From the NCBI GenBank assembly GCA_032095175.1, contig DAMCZI010000002.1:1-64000 (forward strand): 64,000 nucleotides of DNA. Reading direction: 5' to 3'. This stretch comes from DAMCZI01 sp032095175. GTDB taxonomy: Bacteria > Bacillota > Clostridia > Clostridiales > Caloramatoraceae. The notes below the pieces were generated by a model. It worked only from the letters and a program-made list of their open reading frames with translations, searched no databases and was not told the origin of the DNA. A program made the translations under genes and the position numbers. This document shows positions 19,501 through 28,847 of the stretch, in pieces (the stretch's first letter is position 1; each line of letters starts with the position of its first letter).

Positions 19501-19782
19501 CTAACCTATAACCTTTGGTACCTTAACGTATCCATTTTTCTCATCTGGCGAAGCTTCTAAAAGCCTCTCTCTATCCATTGAGGGAATAACTTGGTCATCC
19601 CTTAAAGCATTGTATATCGGGTATGAGCATATGCTTGCTTCTACTCCGTCAGTATTTACCTCAGATAGTTTTTCTATATATTTAAATATATTATTTAATT
19701 CACAAACTAAATTTTTCTTTTCCTCATCATTGAATTCAAGTCTTGCAAGCTTTGCAACATGTTCAACATCCTTAATATCCAT
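19501..19782 (-). CDS. gatC: Aspartyl/glutamyl-tRNA amidotransferase subunit C
   Basis: The 93-residue small subunit wraps around GatA and links it to GatB. It has the family pattern DVEHVAKLARLEFNDEEKK at the start and the C-terminal LREASPDEKNGYVKVPKVIG-like ending. It is the first gene of the gatCAB operon. Confidence 0.95.
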   Translation of the reverse strand: MDIKDVEHVAKLARLEFNDEEKKNLVCELNNIFKYIEKLSEVNTDGVEASICSYPIYNALRDDQVIPSMDRERLLEASPDEKNGYVKVPKVIG

Positions 19783-19834
19783 ATTCTCCGCCGGCTACAT
19801 ATAAATAGCCAGTGCTCTTCACCTGCCCTTCTGT

Positions 19835-19914
19835 AGTGCCAGACACATAGAAAGTGGCAAGCTGGATAATCCTGAACAGCCAGGATTTATCCAACTTGCC
19901 ACATACCTGGCACT
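19835..19914. repeat. Dispersed palindromic repeat, copy C
   Basis: An 80-bp fold-back with ends AGTGCCAG and CTGGCACT and inner arms GTGGCAAGCTGGATAATCCTG and its near-complement. It lies directly after the stop of the membrane protein gene at 19916 and upstream of gatC, so it separates the ligA and gat operons. Confidence 0.7.
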
Positions 19915-19915
19915 T

Positions 19916-20188
19916 TTAATATATTCCTAATAGTGCAAATACAATAAGCCCTCCGCCTAAAATAAATGCATAGAAAAAAGTATATTTGCTATTTCTTGTA
20001 TATGGGTTTATTAAACTGTTTATACCCCATAATATAAACGTACCTGAAAGACTAATTTCAAGGGGCAAAAATGTCGAAAAAAGCTCTATATAAACACCTG
20101 TTCCAAATAGTACAAGCAATGTTAATATGGAAACTATTAATGATATTCCAAACATAAGCCACATTAAATAATCAGATACTTTAGTCAT
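19916..20188 (-). CDS. Small membrane protein, unknown
   Basis: The 90-residue product has three hydrophobic segments (residues about 9-30, 40-58 and 68-88) and little else. Its ATG overlaps the ligA stop codon (TAATG), so it is co-translated with ligA. No family is recognised. Confidence 0.65.
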   Translation of the reverse strand: MTKVSDYLMWLMFGISLIVSILTLLVLFGTGVYIELFSTFLPLEISLSGTFILWGINSLINPYTRNSKYTFFYAFILGGGLIVFALLGIY

Positions 20189-22179
20189 TAGTTTTCACCT
20201 TCCAGCATCTTTTCAAAATCATCCTCAGAAATTATATTAATTCCAAGATCCTGAGCTTTTTTAAGCTTGCTTCCAGCATCCTCACCTGCAAGAACATAGG
20301 TTGTTTTCTTTGAAACGCTTGAAGAAACCTTTCCTCCAAACTTCTCAACCAATTCCTGGGCTTCACTTCTTGTATACTTTGAAAGGGCACCTGTAAGAAC
20401 AAAGGTCATACCTTCAAATATTTTATTTCCTTCTACTTCATTTGATATATATTCAAAATTCAAACCAGCCGCCCTAAACTTTTCAATCAGTTCTCTATTA
20501 TGCTCCTCCTTAAAAAAGGATTCTAAGCTTTCAGCCATCTTATCTCCTATTTCCTCCACAGCTGTAAGCTCATCACTGTCTGCATTTATTAACTTATCTA
20601 TGGATTTTAGAGCTTTTGCAAGGTTTTTCCCTGCTTTCCCTCCAATATACCTTATACCAAGCCCAAATATGAACTTATCAATGTTATTCTTCTTAGTCTC
20701 TTCTATTGCATTAAGAAGCTTTTCTGCCGACTTTTTACCCATTCTTTCAAGCTTTACTATGTCATCAAATTTTAAGTAGTAAAGATCAGCTGCATCCTTT
20801 ATAAGTCCATTGTCCATAAGAAGGGCTATTATCTGAGGTCCAAGTCCATCTATATTCATTGCATCCCTTGATGCAAAATGAATTATGCTTCTTTTAAGCT
20901 GTGCAGGACAGGACATGTTAGTACACCTGGATGCTGCCTCTCCTTCTTCTCTTACAACATCACCTCCACATTCAGGACATTTTTCCGGCATTTTAAACTC
21001 AATTTCATCTCCAACTCTATCTTCTAGAACAACCTCAACAACTTCTGGTATTATTTCTCCTGCCTTTTGTATTATTACACTGTCACCTATTCTTATATCC
21101 TTTTCCTTTATGTAATCCTCGTTGTGAAGGGTTGCCCTTGAAACTGTAGAACCTGCTATTCTAACAGGTTCAAGTATTGCTGTTGGTGTTATGGCACCTG
21201 TTCTTCCAACCTGAACGATTATATCCTTAACCCTTGTCTTTTTCTTCTCTGCAGGGAATTTATATGCAACAGCCCATCTAGGAGTTTTTGCTGTCTGTCC
21301 AAGTTTTTCTCTCTTATCTATCTCATCAACCTTAATAACAATACCATCTATATCAAAGGATAATTCTCCACGGGTTTCTCCCATTTCCTTTATAGCTTCT
21401 ATAACTTCGTTTATATCATTATATACAACTCTTTTAGGGCTTACTCTAAAGCCAAGTGATTCAAGGTAATCAAGCCCCTTTTTATGACTTTCAACCCTCT
21501 CTCCTTCATACCTTTGAATATTAAATACAAATATTCCAAGACTTCTTTCTGCAGTAATCTTTGAATCAAGCTGTCTTAATGAGCCTGCTGCAGCATTTCT
21601 CGGGTTTGCAAACACAGGCTGCTCCAGTTCCTCTCTTACAGCATTAAGCCTTTCAAAGGCCTCTTTTGGCATATAAACCTCTCCCCTTACCTCAAGGAGG
21701 GATCTATCCTTTATTCTTAGCGGAATGCTCTTTATTGTCCTTATATTCTGTGTAACATCCTCACCTATTAGTCCGTCTCCTCTTGTAGCACCCCTTACAA
21801 GTTCTCCATTTTCATACAGGAGCGCAACAGATAATCCATCAATTTTTAGTTCAACAACATATTTTGCATCACCAACTGCTGCTTTAACCCTATTGTCCCA
21901 ATCTATAAGTTCCTCAAAGCTGAACACATCCTGAAGGCTAAGCATTGGTACAACATGCTGAACCTGATTAAATTCCTTTAGAGGTTTTCCTCCAACTCTC
22001 TGTGTAGGAGAGCTTGGAGTTATATATTCAGGGTGTTCCTTTTCAAGCTTTTTTAATTCATTCATAAGCATATCATATTCGTAGTCACTTATGCTTGGAT
22101 TATCTAAAACATAGTATTTATAGCTGTTTTCCTCTAATATTTCTCTTATCTCATCAATCCTCTTTTTTACATCATCCAT
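20188..22179 (-). CDS. ligA: NAD-dependent DNA ligase
   Basis: LigA seals nicks in replication and repair using NAD. The 663-residue protein has the adenylation domain with the active-site lysine in ELKIDGLS (about residue 112), an OB fold, a four-cysteine zinc finger (CPECGG and CTNMSCPAQ), helix-hairpin-helix repeats and a C-terminal BRCT domain (GMTFVLTGALSKYTR onward). Length is typical. It lies 26 bases after pcrA, the usual Firmicutes arrangement. Confidence 0.97.
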   Translation of the reverse strand: MDDVKKRIDEIREILEENSYKYYVLDNPSISDYEYDMLMNELKKLEKEHPEYITPSSPTQRVGGKPLKEFNQVQHVVPMLSLQDVFSFEELIDWDNRVKAAVGDAKYVVELKIDGLSVALLYENGELVRGATRGDGLIGEDVTQNIRTIKSIPLRIKDRSLLEVRGEVYMPKEAFERLNAVREELEQPVFANPRNAAAGSLRQLDSKITAERSLGIFVFNIQRYEGERVESHKKGLDYLESLGFRVSPKRVVYNDINEVIEAIKEMGETRGELSFDIDGIVIKVDEIDKREKLGQTAKTPRWAVAYKFPAEKKKTRVKDIIVQVGRTGAITPTAILEPVRIAGSTVSRATLHNEDYIKEKDIRIGDSVIIQKAGEIIPEVVEVVLEDRVGDEIEFKMPEKCPECGGDVVREEGEAASRCTNMSCPAQLKRSIIHFASRDAMNIDGLGPQIIALLMDNGLIKDAADLYYLKFDDIVKLERMGKKSAEKLLNAIEETKKNNIDKFIFGLGIRYIGGKAGKNLAKALKSIDKLINADSDELTAVEEIGDKMAESLESFFKEEHNRELIEKFRAAGLNFEYISNEVEGNKIFEGMTFVLTGALSKYTRSEAQELVEKFGGKVSSSVSKKTTYVLAGEDAGSKLKKAQDLGINIISEDDFEKMLEGEN

Positions 22180-22205
22180 AATATCACCTCGGATAATAAT
22201 ATGTT

Positions 22206-24416
22206 TTATAAAATCTCTATGGGTGCTGCACTTAAAAGTAATTTTTTAAGTCCTTGACCCTCAAAGTGTGCAGTTATCTGTTTATCACTTCCAGAATCCT
22301 GAACTGCTATTACAATTCCTTTTCCAAATGTGCTGTGCTTTATCTTCATACCAGCCCTGATATCTTCCTTATTAATATTGTTTTTAGGGGCTGAGTTTAC
22401 ATTTGTATTTTTCATTACCGGCTTATTTATATGCATCCTTGTGGAGCTAACAGCTGGTTCATCATATCCATAAACCCTGTTGAAGCTTGCCCTTACTGGA
22501 GAAACATCTTCTATTAAATCCTCTGGTATTTCCTCCATAAAGGATGAAACATCGTTAAACATAGTTCTTCCAAACATCATCCTCTGCCTTGCGCAGGTCA
22601 TGAAAAGAATCTCCTTTGCCCTTGTTATTCCAACATAACAAAGTCTTCTCTCCTCCTCAAGCTCACTTGAATCCTCCTGCGCTGAAAAATGAGGGAATAT
22701 TCCCTGCTCCACACCTGCAATGAAAACGACAGGAAATTCGAGGCCTTTTGCTGTGTGAAGGGTCATCAATACAACTCCTCCCGCTTCTGACAACGTATCC
22801 TGGTCTGAAACCAATGCTACTCTCTCAAGGAAAGCTGAAAGGCTCTTGTCATCATTTGTCTCCTCAAATTCAACTGCTGCAGAATACAATTCCTCAAGGT
22901 TTTCAATTCTTCCAAGGCTTTCCTTTGTATTTTCATCCTTTAGCTCCTTTAGATATTCGGTTCTTTCCATAATATCCTTTATAAGCTCAGAAACCTTCAT
23001 TTTATCCCTGTTTAAAAGGAAGTAATTCATAAGACCTATAAACTTGTTAACAGCATTCTGTGCTCTCTTGGTTATTCCATCAATATCATCAATCTCAAGC
23101 ATGCTGCTGTATAATCCTAAATCTCTTTCATTACCATATTGTTTTATTTTATCGATTGTAGAATCTCCAATTCCCCTTTTAGGAGTATTTACAACTCTTG
23201 ATAGACTTATAGCATCTAGAGGGTTATTTATCACCTTAAGGTATGCAAGTATGTCCTTAACTTCCTTTCTGTCATAGAACTTAAGTCCCCCAATAACCCT
23301 GTATGGAATCCCTGATGTTACAAAAGCTTCTTCAAGTATACGAGACATTGCATTTGTTCTGTACAATATTGCAAAATCCCTATATGGTCTTCCTTCCTCA
23401 GCAAGGCTTACTATTTTATTTAAAATAAAATCAGCCTCAAGCCTATCCGTATCTGCCCTGTAAAATCTAATTGTATCCCCTTGAGGATTCTCCGTCCAAA
23501 GCCTTTTTTCCTTTCTAGTCTCATTATTTGCTATAACATAATTTGCAGCCTCAAGTATTCTCTTGGTACACCTGTAGTTCTGCTCTAGCTTAACAACCTT
23601 ACATGCAGGATAATCCTTTTCGAAATCTAATATATTTCTAATATCAGCGCCTCTCCATCCATATATTGATTGATCATCATCGCCAACGACACACAAGTTG
23701 TTGTGTGCCTGCGCCAAGATATTAATTAACTCATACTGTGCCTTATTTGTATCCTGATACTCATCCACCATTATATATCTAAACTTTCTCTGGTAATAGC
23801 TCAATACATCCGGGTTTTCCTTTAATAGCCTTATTGCATTGAGTATTATATCATCAAAGTCCATTGCATTGTTTGTCTTTAGCTTTTTTTGGTATAGGCT
23901 GTATAATTCAGCTATCCTTCTATTTTTAAAGTCGTTTGCATTCCTCCTGTAATAAGTATCTGCATCAACTAATATGTCCTTTTGTGAACCTATCTTTGAG
24001 AGTATGTCCTTTGGGGGGAACATCTTTTCATCCAGATTTAATTCCTTTAGACATTCCTTCATAAGCTTTTGCTGATCATCTGTATCATATATAACAAAGT
24101 GCTTGTCATATCCAATCTTCTCTATATCCTGTCTAAGTATCCTTACACATGCAGAGTGGAAGGTACTAATCCACATTTTTCTTGCATCATCACCTACAAG
24201 GTCTATAACTCTTTCCTTCATCTCTCCCGCTGCCTTGTTGGTAAAGGTTATTGCAAGTATGTTTCCAGGATATATTCCCTGTTCTATAAGATAGGCTATT
24301 CTATATGTTAAAACCCTGGTCTTACCCGATCCTGCTCCCGCTAATATCAAGAGTGGGCCTTCTGTTGAAATAACAGCTTCCCTCTGCTCTTTATTCAATG
24401 TATTTAAATCTATCAT
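22206..24416 (-). CDS. pcrA: ATP-dependent DNA helicase PcrA/UvrD
   Basis: A 736-residue superfamily 1A helicase that unwinds 3' to 5' in repair and clears RecA. Walker A LAGAGSGKTR lies near residue 27, Walker B and motif II VDEYQDTN near 222, then GDDDQSIYGWRGAD, LEQNYRC, VVNTPKRGIGD, and motif V/VI VVLMTLHTAKGLEFPVVF and VGITRAKE. The C-terminal region has the Tudor-like IRAGMKIKHSTFGKG typical of PcrA. Length is typical. Confidence 0.97.
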   Translation of the reverse strand: MIDLNTLNKEQREAVISTEGPLLILAGAGSGKTRVLTYRIAYLIEQGIYPGNILAITFTNKAAGEMKERVIDLVGDDARKMWISTFHSACVRILRQDIEKIGYDKHFVIYDTDDQQKLMKECLKELNLDEKMFPPKDILSKIGSQKDILVDADTYYRRNANDFKNRRIAELYSLYQKKLKTNNAMDFDDIILNAIRLLKENPDVLSYYQRKFRYIMVDEYQDTNKAQYELINILAQAHNNLCVVGDDDQSIYGWRGADIRNILDFEKDYPACKVVKLEQNYRCTKRILEAANYVIANNETRKEKRLWTENPQGDTIRFYRADTDRLEADFILNKIVSLAEEGRPYRDFAILYRTNAMSRILEEAFVTSGIPYRVIGGLKFYDRKEVKDILAYLKVINNPLDAISLSRVVNTPKRGIGDSTIDKIKQYGNERDLGLYSSMLEIDDIDGITKRAQNAVNKFIGLMNYFLLNRDKMKVSELIKDIMERTEYLKELKDENTKESLGRIENLEELYSAAVEFEETNDDKSLSAFLERVALVSDQDTLSEAGGVVLMTLHTAKGLEFPVVFIAGVEQGIFPHFSAQEDSSELEEERRLCYVGITRAKEILFMTCARQRMMFGRTMFNDVSSFMEEIPEDLIEDVSPVRASFNRVYGYDEPAVSSTRMHINKPVMKNTNVNSAPKNNINKEDIRAGMKIKHSTFGKGIVIAVQDSGSDKQITAHFEGQGLKKLLLSAAPIEIL

Positions 24417-24883
24417 AATTTCCTCCTGCCATGTATTTTCCTTAATATTATAGCATTATTGCTAAAAAATCAAAACACATGTTTGCATTCTCTTCACATC
24501 TTCCTTATAAATTGCAGGTTATTTTATTAATCATTGATTGTAATAGAATCATTTTTTATATTTATGCACTATCCAATATAATACCTTTATAAATATCCAA
24601 AACCAACAGTCAACCATATGCATGTTTATTTGGCATGTATTCAACATTTTATTTTATACTTCCTAGAATATTAAAAATGTGCACAACTCCATGCATTTAT
24701 TATAATTCTTCAAATTAGCATTACCAACTCTTCTAAGTTGCCTCAAAACCATCACATTCCAACCATTCCATAGTGCACAAATTATGCCATCATATTTATT
24801 CACATTATTTTATTTTTACATATTGCATAATTATAAATATCTATGTATAATATACACATTGATAAACGAAAGGAGAGCTATTC
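24417..24883. other. Divergent intergenic region between pcrA and the amino-acid transporter
   Basis: A 467-base, AT-rich region with no coding sequence. It holds the promoter at 24823-24851 for the plus-strand transporter operon. Several copies of a TGCAT-containing motif are spread through it, which might be regulator sites, but I cannot assign them. Confidence 0.4.
24823..24851 (+). promoter_or_regulatory. Promoter of the amino-acid transporter-argG operon
   Basis: TTGCAT (24823-24828) and TATAAT (24846-24851) are separated by 17 bases, a near-consensus vegetative promoter. The -10 box lies inside the near-palindrome ATGTATAATATACAC, which could be an operator, for example of an ArgR-type repressor given argG in the operon. 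The operator part is inference. Confidence 0.7.
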
Positions 24884-25678
24884 ATGAAAAAAGTATTTAG
24901 TTTAATTTTAATTGTACTTATGTTAGTTACATCCCTTGCTGGATGTGAAAAAAAGGAAAGTAAGAATATTAATTCTCTAGATAGGGTAAAGGAAGCAGGG
25001 AAAATATCCTTTGGTCTTGATGATTCCTTCCCTCCTATGGAATATAGGGATGATAAAAATAATCTCGTTGGATTTGATATCGATTTAGGAAATGAAATTG
25101 CAAAGAAGCTTGGAGTTAAAGCAGAATTTGTAACTACAGATTTTAATGGAATATTACTCTCACTACAGAGTGGAAAATTTGATTCAATACTATCAACCTT
25201 GAGTATAACCGATGAAAGAAAGAAATCAATAGATTTTTCTGAGCCATATATAATGGAAGGAATTATAGCTGTAGTTAAAAATGGTGATTCCTCTATAGCA
25301 GGACTTCAGGATTTAAGCAGAAAAGTTATTGCTTGCCAAATGGGTTCAACAAGTGAGGCTGCTGCATCAAAGATACAAGGAATCAAGGAGCTTAAAAAGT
25401 ATGACAAAATTACAGAAGCCCTACATGATTTGGCAATAGGAAGAATAGATGCTGTTGTTGTAGATGAGCTCGTTGGAAGATACTATATATCCCAAAAAGC
25501 AAATGATTACAAGGTTTTAGCTGGAAAGCTAAACGATGAGCCTGTTGGACTTGGTTTTAAAAAGGAAGATAAGGAATTAAATGCTGCTGTACAGAAGGCA
25601 ATCAATGATTTAAAGGCAGATGGAACTCTTTCAAACATATCTAAGAAGTGGTTTGGTGTTGATATCTACAATAAATAA
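24884..25678 (+). CDS. Polar amino-acid ABC transporter substrate-binding lipoprotein
   Basis: A 264-residue SBP_bac_3 protein. It begins with a lipoprotein signal peptide and lipobox SLAGCEKK near residue 21. Family marks are FGLDDSFPPMEYRDDKNNLV, GFDIDLGNEIAKKLG, FDSILSTLSITDERKKSIDFS and a C-terminal GTLSNISKKWFG. AGGAGAG precedes the ATG. It is the first gene of a transporter operon that ends with argG, so arginine, citrulline or a related amino acid is a reasonable guess for the substrate. Confidence 0.92.
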   Translation: MKKVFSLILIVLMLVTSLAGCEKKESKNINSLDRVKEAGKISFGLDDSFPPMEYRDDKNNLVGFDIDLGNEIAKKLGVKAEFVTTDFNGILLSLQSGKFDSILSTLSITDERKKSIDFSEPYIMEGIIAVVKNGDSSIAGLQDLSRKVIACQMGSTSEAAASKIQGIKELKKYDKITEALHDLAIGRIDAVVVDELVGRYYISQKANDYKVLAGKLNDEPVGLGFKKEDKELNAAVQKAINDLKADGTLSNISKKWFGVDIYNK

Positions 25679-25688
25679 TATAGATTGA

Positions 25689-25718
25689 TGGGTCCTGCTG
25701 CTTCCCCTTCAGGGCCCA
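25689..25718 (+). terminator. Leaky terminator between binding-protein and permease genes
   Basis: A 9-bp stem TGGGTCCTG / CAGGGCCCA with a 12-base loop, followed by only ATAAAA, so it should stop part of the transcripts. It would give more binding protein than permease, as is common in such operons. Confidence 0.45.
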
Positions 25719-25777
25719 ATAAAACCAACATCAATTCATAGGTAACTTACTACATTAATAAAAAAGGAGGGATAGCC

Positions 25778-26428
25778 TTGGAAACTGGGATAATGTTAAA
25801 AACACTTCCCATTCTTTTAAAGGGAAGTGTAATGACGATAGAACTTACAGTAATAACAGTTATACTTGGAAGTATTCTTGGAATCATATTTGCATTATTT
25901 AAATTATCTAAGAACAAAGTTATATATTCTTTGGCATCATTTTATATTTGGATTTTTAGAGGTACTCCTCTATTACTTCAGCTTTTCTTCTTCTATTACG
26001 GACTGCCTATGCTTGGAATAGAGCTTAATCCAATGTCTGCAGCAATCATTGGACTTGGTTTAAACTGTGGAGCTTACATGGCTGAAATAATTAGAGGTGG
26101 AATTATATCAATTGACAAGGGACAGTTTGAGGCAACAAAAGCATTAGGCTTTAGCTATATTCAATCAATGAGAAGGGTAATACTTCCACAGGCTTATAGA
26201 AGGCTTATTCCTCCTGTTGGAAATATGTTTATAGGAACTCTTAAGGATACTTCCCTCGTATCATCAATTGCAATGGTTGAGCTTATGCGTTCAACGCAGC
26301 AGATGTATGCAACTACCTTTAAACCCATTGAAATATTTACATCTGCAGCATGTATATATCTCATTATGACAACCATCTTTACAGGAGTATTCTCAATATT
26401 GGAAAAGAAGCTTTCAGCTTATGAATAG
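25778..26428 (+). CDS. Polar amino-acid ABC transporter permease
   Basis: A 216-residue HisM/GlnP-type permease with about five membrane segments and the EAA-type loop (EATKALGFSYIQSMRRVILP). The start is a TTG at 25778, seven bases after AAAGGAGG. It lies 99 bases after the binding-protein gene and just before the ATPase gene. Confidence 0.92.
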   Translation: METGIMLKTLPILLKGSVMTIELTVITVILGSILGIIFALFKLSKNKVIYSLASFYIWIFRGTPLLLQLFFFYYGLPMLGIELNPMSAAIIGLGLNCGAYMAEIIRGGIISIDKGQFEATKALGFSYIQSMRRVILPQAYRRLIPPVGNMFIGTLKDTSLVSSIAMVELMRSTQQMYATTFKPIEIFTSAACIYLIMTTIFTGVFSILEKKLSAYE

Positions 26429-26439
26429 AGGTGAATATG

Positions 26440-27174
26440 ATGAAAATGATTGAAGCTAAAAACATAACAAAAAAGTTTAAGGATTTAATAGTTCTTGATG
26501 GAATAAATATAGATGTTAATAAAGGTGAGGTTCTTGTAATCATAGGTCCATCCGGCTCTGGAAAAAGTACATTTTTAAGATGTTTAAATACCCTTGAAAA
26601 GATTGATGGTGGAGAAATATTGATTGAAGAAGAAAAGCTTGACCATGATAACAAAAACATATCAAAAAAACTTATTCTTAAGATGGGAATGGTTTTTCAA
26701 AACTTCAACCTCTTTCCTCATATGACAGCGCTGGAAAACGTTATGGAGGCCCCCATTGTTGTAAAAAAGGAGAATCAGGAAGATGTTAAAAAAAGAGCAG
26801 AACTCCTTCTTGAAAAGGTAGGCTTAAAGGATAAAATGGACTGCTATCCTTCAAAGCTGTCTGGAGGGCAAAAGCAAAGAGTTGCAATAGCAAGAGCACT
26901 TGCAATGAATCCAGACATAATGCTGTTTGATGAACCAACCTCAGCTCTTGATCCTGAACTTGTTGGTGAGGTATTAAAGGTCATGAAGGATCTTGCAGCA
27001 GAAGGTATGACAATGGTTGTTGTTACCCATGAAATGGGCTTTGCAAAGGAAGTAGGAGACAGGGTTATCTTTATGGAGGGTGGAAAAATAGTTGAAGAAG
27101 ATATTCCTGATAATATATTTAAAAACCCTAAGGAACCTAGAACAAAGCAATTTTTAGAAAAAGTTATAGCATAG
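26440..27174 (+). CDS. Polar amino-acid ABC transporter ATP-binding protein
   Basis: A 244-residue GlnQ/ArtP-type ATPase. Walker A is GPSGSGKST, the Q loop follows in MVFQNFNLFPH, the signature is LSGGQKQRVAIARAL and Walker B is IMLFDEPTSALDPEL. The ATG at 26440 is preferred to an upstream GTG at 26431 because AGAGGTG overlaps that codon. It precedes argG by 12 bases. Confidence 0.92.
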   Translation: MKMIEAKNITKKFKDLIVLDGINIDVNKGEVLVIIGPSGSGKSTFLRCLNTLEKIDGGEILIEEEKLDHDNKNISKKLILKMGMVFQNFNLFPHMTALENVMEAPIVVKKENQEDVKKRAELLLEKVGLKDKMDCYPSKLSGGQKQRVAIARALAMNPDIMLFDEPTSALDPELVGEVLKVMKDLAAEGMTMVVVTHEMGFAKEVGDRVIFMEGGKIVEEDIPDNIFKNPKEPRTKQFLEKVIA

Positions 27175-27186
27175 GAGGAGTTAATC

Positions 27187-28392
27187 ATGGCAGAAAAAGT
27201 TGTTTTAGCATATTCAGGTGGACTTGATACATCAATTATAGTTCCCTGGCTTAAGGAAAACTATGATCTTGAGGTTATAGCAGTATATGTCGATGTTGGA
27301 CAAGCTGAAGATTTAACTGGAGTAAAGGAAAAGGCAATAAAGATTGGTGCTTCAAAAATATATGTAGAAGATGTAAGAGAAGAATTTATAAAGGACTACC
27401 TTTTTAAAGCAATAAAAAGCGGAGCTGTATATGAAGGAAAATATATGCTTGGTACATCCTTTGCAAGACCTGTTATTTCAAAAAGACTAGTTGAAATTGC
27501 GCATCTTGAGGGTGCTAAATATATATGCCACGGATGTACAGGAAAGGGAAATGACCAGGTAAGATTTGAGCTTTCGATAATGGCACTGGATCCAGATATA
27601 AAAATAATTGCTCCCTGGAGAATATGGGATATAAAATCAAGGGAAGATGCAATAGATTATGCCAATGCAAGAGGTATAGATATACCAGTAACTAAAGAAA
27701 AGATATATTCAAGAGATAAAAACATTTGGCACGTAAGCCATGAAGGTGGAGACCTTGAGAATCCTGAAAACGAACATAAAAGGGATATGTATCTTATGAC
27801 TACACCACCAGAGCAGGCTAAGGATGAAGCTTCTTATGTTGAAATATCCTTTGAAAAAGGTATTCCGGTTAAAATAAACAATGAAGAACTCTCGCCAATT
27901 GATATGATAAGCCTTTTAAACAAGCTTGGTGGAGAAAACGGAATAGGTGTAATAGATATAGTTGAAAACAGACTTGTTGGAATGAAATCAAGAGGAGTAT
28001 ATGAAACTCCTGGAGGAACAATACTCTATGCAGCCCATAAGGAGCTTGAATATCTAACCATTGATAGAACAACAATGCACTACAAGGAACTTGTATCACA
28101 AAAATATGCAGAGCTTGTCTATGACGGATTATGGTTCACAACATTAAGGGAAGCCCTTGATGCATTTATTGATGTAACACAGGAAAATGTAACAGGAACA
28201 GTAAAGCTTAAGCTCTACAAGGGTAATATAATGGTTGCAGGAACTAGCTCCCCATATGCGCTATATGATGAAGGAATTTCTTCCTTTGGAGCAAGTGACT
28301 TATATAACCACAAAGATTCAGAAGGCTTTATAAATCTCTTTGGTCTTCCTCTGAAGATAAAAGCTATGATGAATAAAAATTCTAATATATAA
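27187..28392 (+). CDS. argG: Argininosuccinate synthase
   Basis: ArgG joins citrulline and aspartate with ATP to argininosuccinate, the seventh step of arginine synthesis. The 401-residue protein starts AEKVVLAYSGGLDTSIIVPW, with the ATP P-loop AYSGGLDTS, and has GCTGKGNDQVRFE, the citrulline/aspartate-site region and SREDAIDYANARGI. GGAGGAG precedes the ATG. argH, which usually follows, is not here. The link to an amino-acid importer suggests use of imported citrulline or control by arginine. Confidence 0.96.
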   Translation: MAEKVVLAYSGGLDTSIIVPWLKENYDLEVIAVYVDVGQAEDLTGVKEKAIKIGASKIYVEDVREEFIKDYLFKAIKSGAVYEGKYMLGTSFARPVISKRLVEIAHLEGAKYICHGCTGKGNDQVRFELSIMALDPDIKIIAPWRIWDIKSREDAIDYANARGIDIPVTKEKIYSRDKNIWHVSHEGGDLENPENEHKRDMYLMTTPPEQAKDEASYVEISFEKGIPVKINNEELSPIDMISLLNKLGGENGIGVIDIVENRLVGMKSRGVYETPGGTILYAAHKELEYLTIDRTTMHYKELVSQKYAELVYDGLWFTTLREALDAFIDVTQENVTGTVKLKLYKGNIMVAGTSSPYALYDEGISSFGASDLYNHKDSEGFINLFGLPLKIKAMMNKNSNI

Positions 28393-28396
28393 AAAG

Positions 28397-28420
28397 ATAA
28401 GCAGGTTTACACCTGCTTAT
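28397..28420. terminator. Bidirectional intrinsic terminator between argG and yerC
   Basis: A perfect 10-bp stem ATAAGCAGGT with a four-base loop and complement. T-rich sequence follows on the plus strand and CTTTTTATA on the minus strand, so it serves both converging genes. Confidence 0.8.
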
Positions 28421-28731
28421 TCGTTGTTCTTTTGTTTTTCTTTAATTCTTTCGAACGCTATATCATATCCATTATTGCCATAGTTTAACGATCTGTTGAC
28501 TCTACTTATTGTGGCAGTGCTTGCGCCGGTGGTATGAGCTATATCTATATACGTTCTCCTCTCCTTAAGCATTGCTGCAACCTGAAGCCTTTGGGCAATG
28601 GATTGCAACTCACTTATTGTACATACATCCTCGAAGAACCTATAGCATTCCTCCATCGTTTCTAATGAAAGTATAGCCTCAAATAAAAAATCAACTTCAT
28701 TATTTTTTAATCTTGAGCTGAACTCACTCAC
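28417..28731 (-). CDS. YerC/YecD family TrpR-like DNA-binding protein
   Basis: The 104-residue protein matches the TrpR-related YerC family: FLFEAILSLETMEECYRFFEDVCT, then AQRLQVAAMLKERRTY and the helix-turn-helix IAHTTGASTATISRVNRSLNYG. Members are found beside pcrA and ligA in Firmicutes, as here. The regulated genes are not known. Its stop codon lies within the shared terminator. Confidence 0.88.
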   Translation of the reverse strand: MSEFSSRLKNNEVDFLFEAILSLETMEECYRFFEDVCTISELQSIAQRLQVAAMLKERRTYIDIAHTTGASTATISRVNRSLNYGNNGYDIAFERIKEKQKNNE

Positions 28732-28847
28732 ATTATCACCCCGACCTCATTATACTCTTGTCCAACATCAAATTGTATTATTAGCCTTATTATAACATAT
28801 TTCATTTTATCATTACAAAAAAATATTTTAAAATCTCCTAAGGCGTA

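Noticed and set aside
24640..24800. Riboswitch or T-box upstream of the amino-acid transporter
   Set aside because: No conserved stem pattern or specifier-type element could be made out, only AT-rich sequence.
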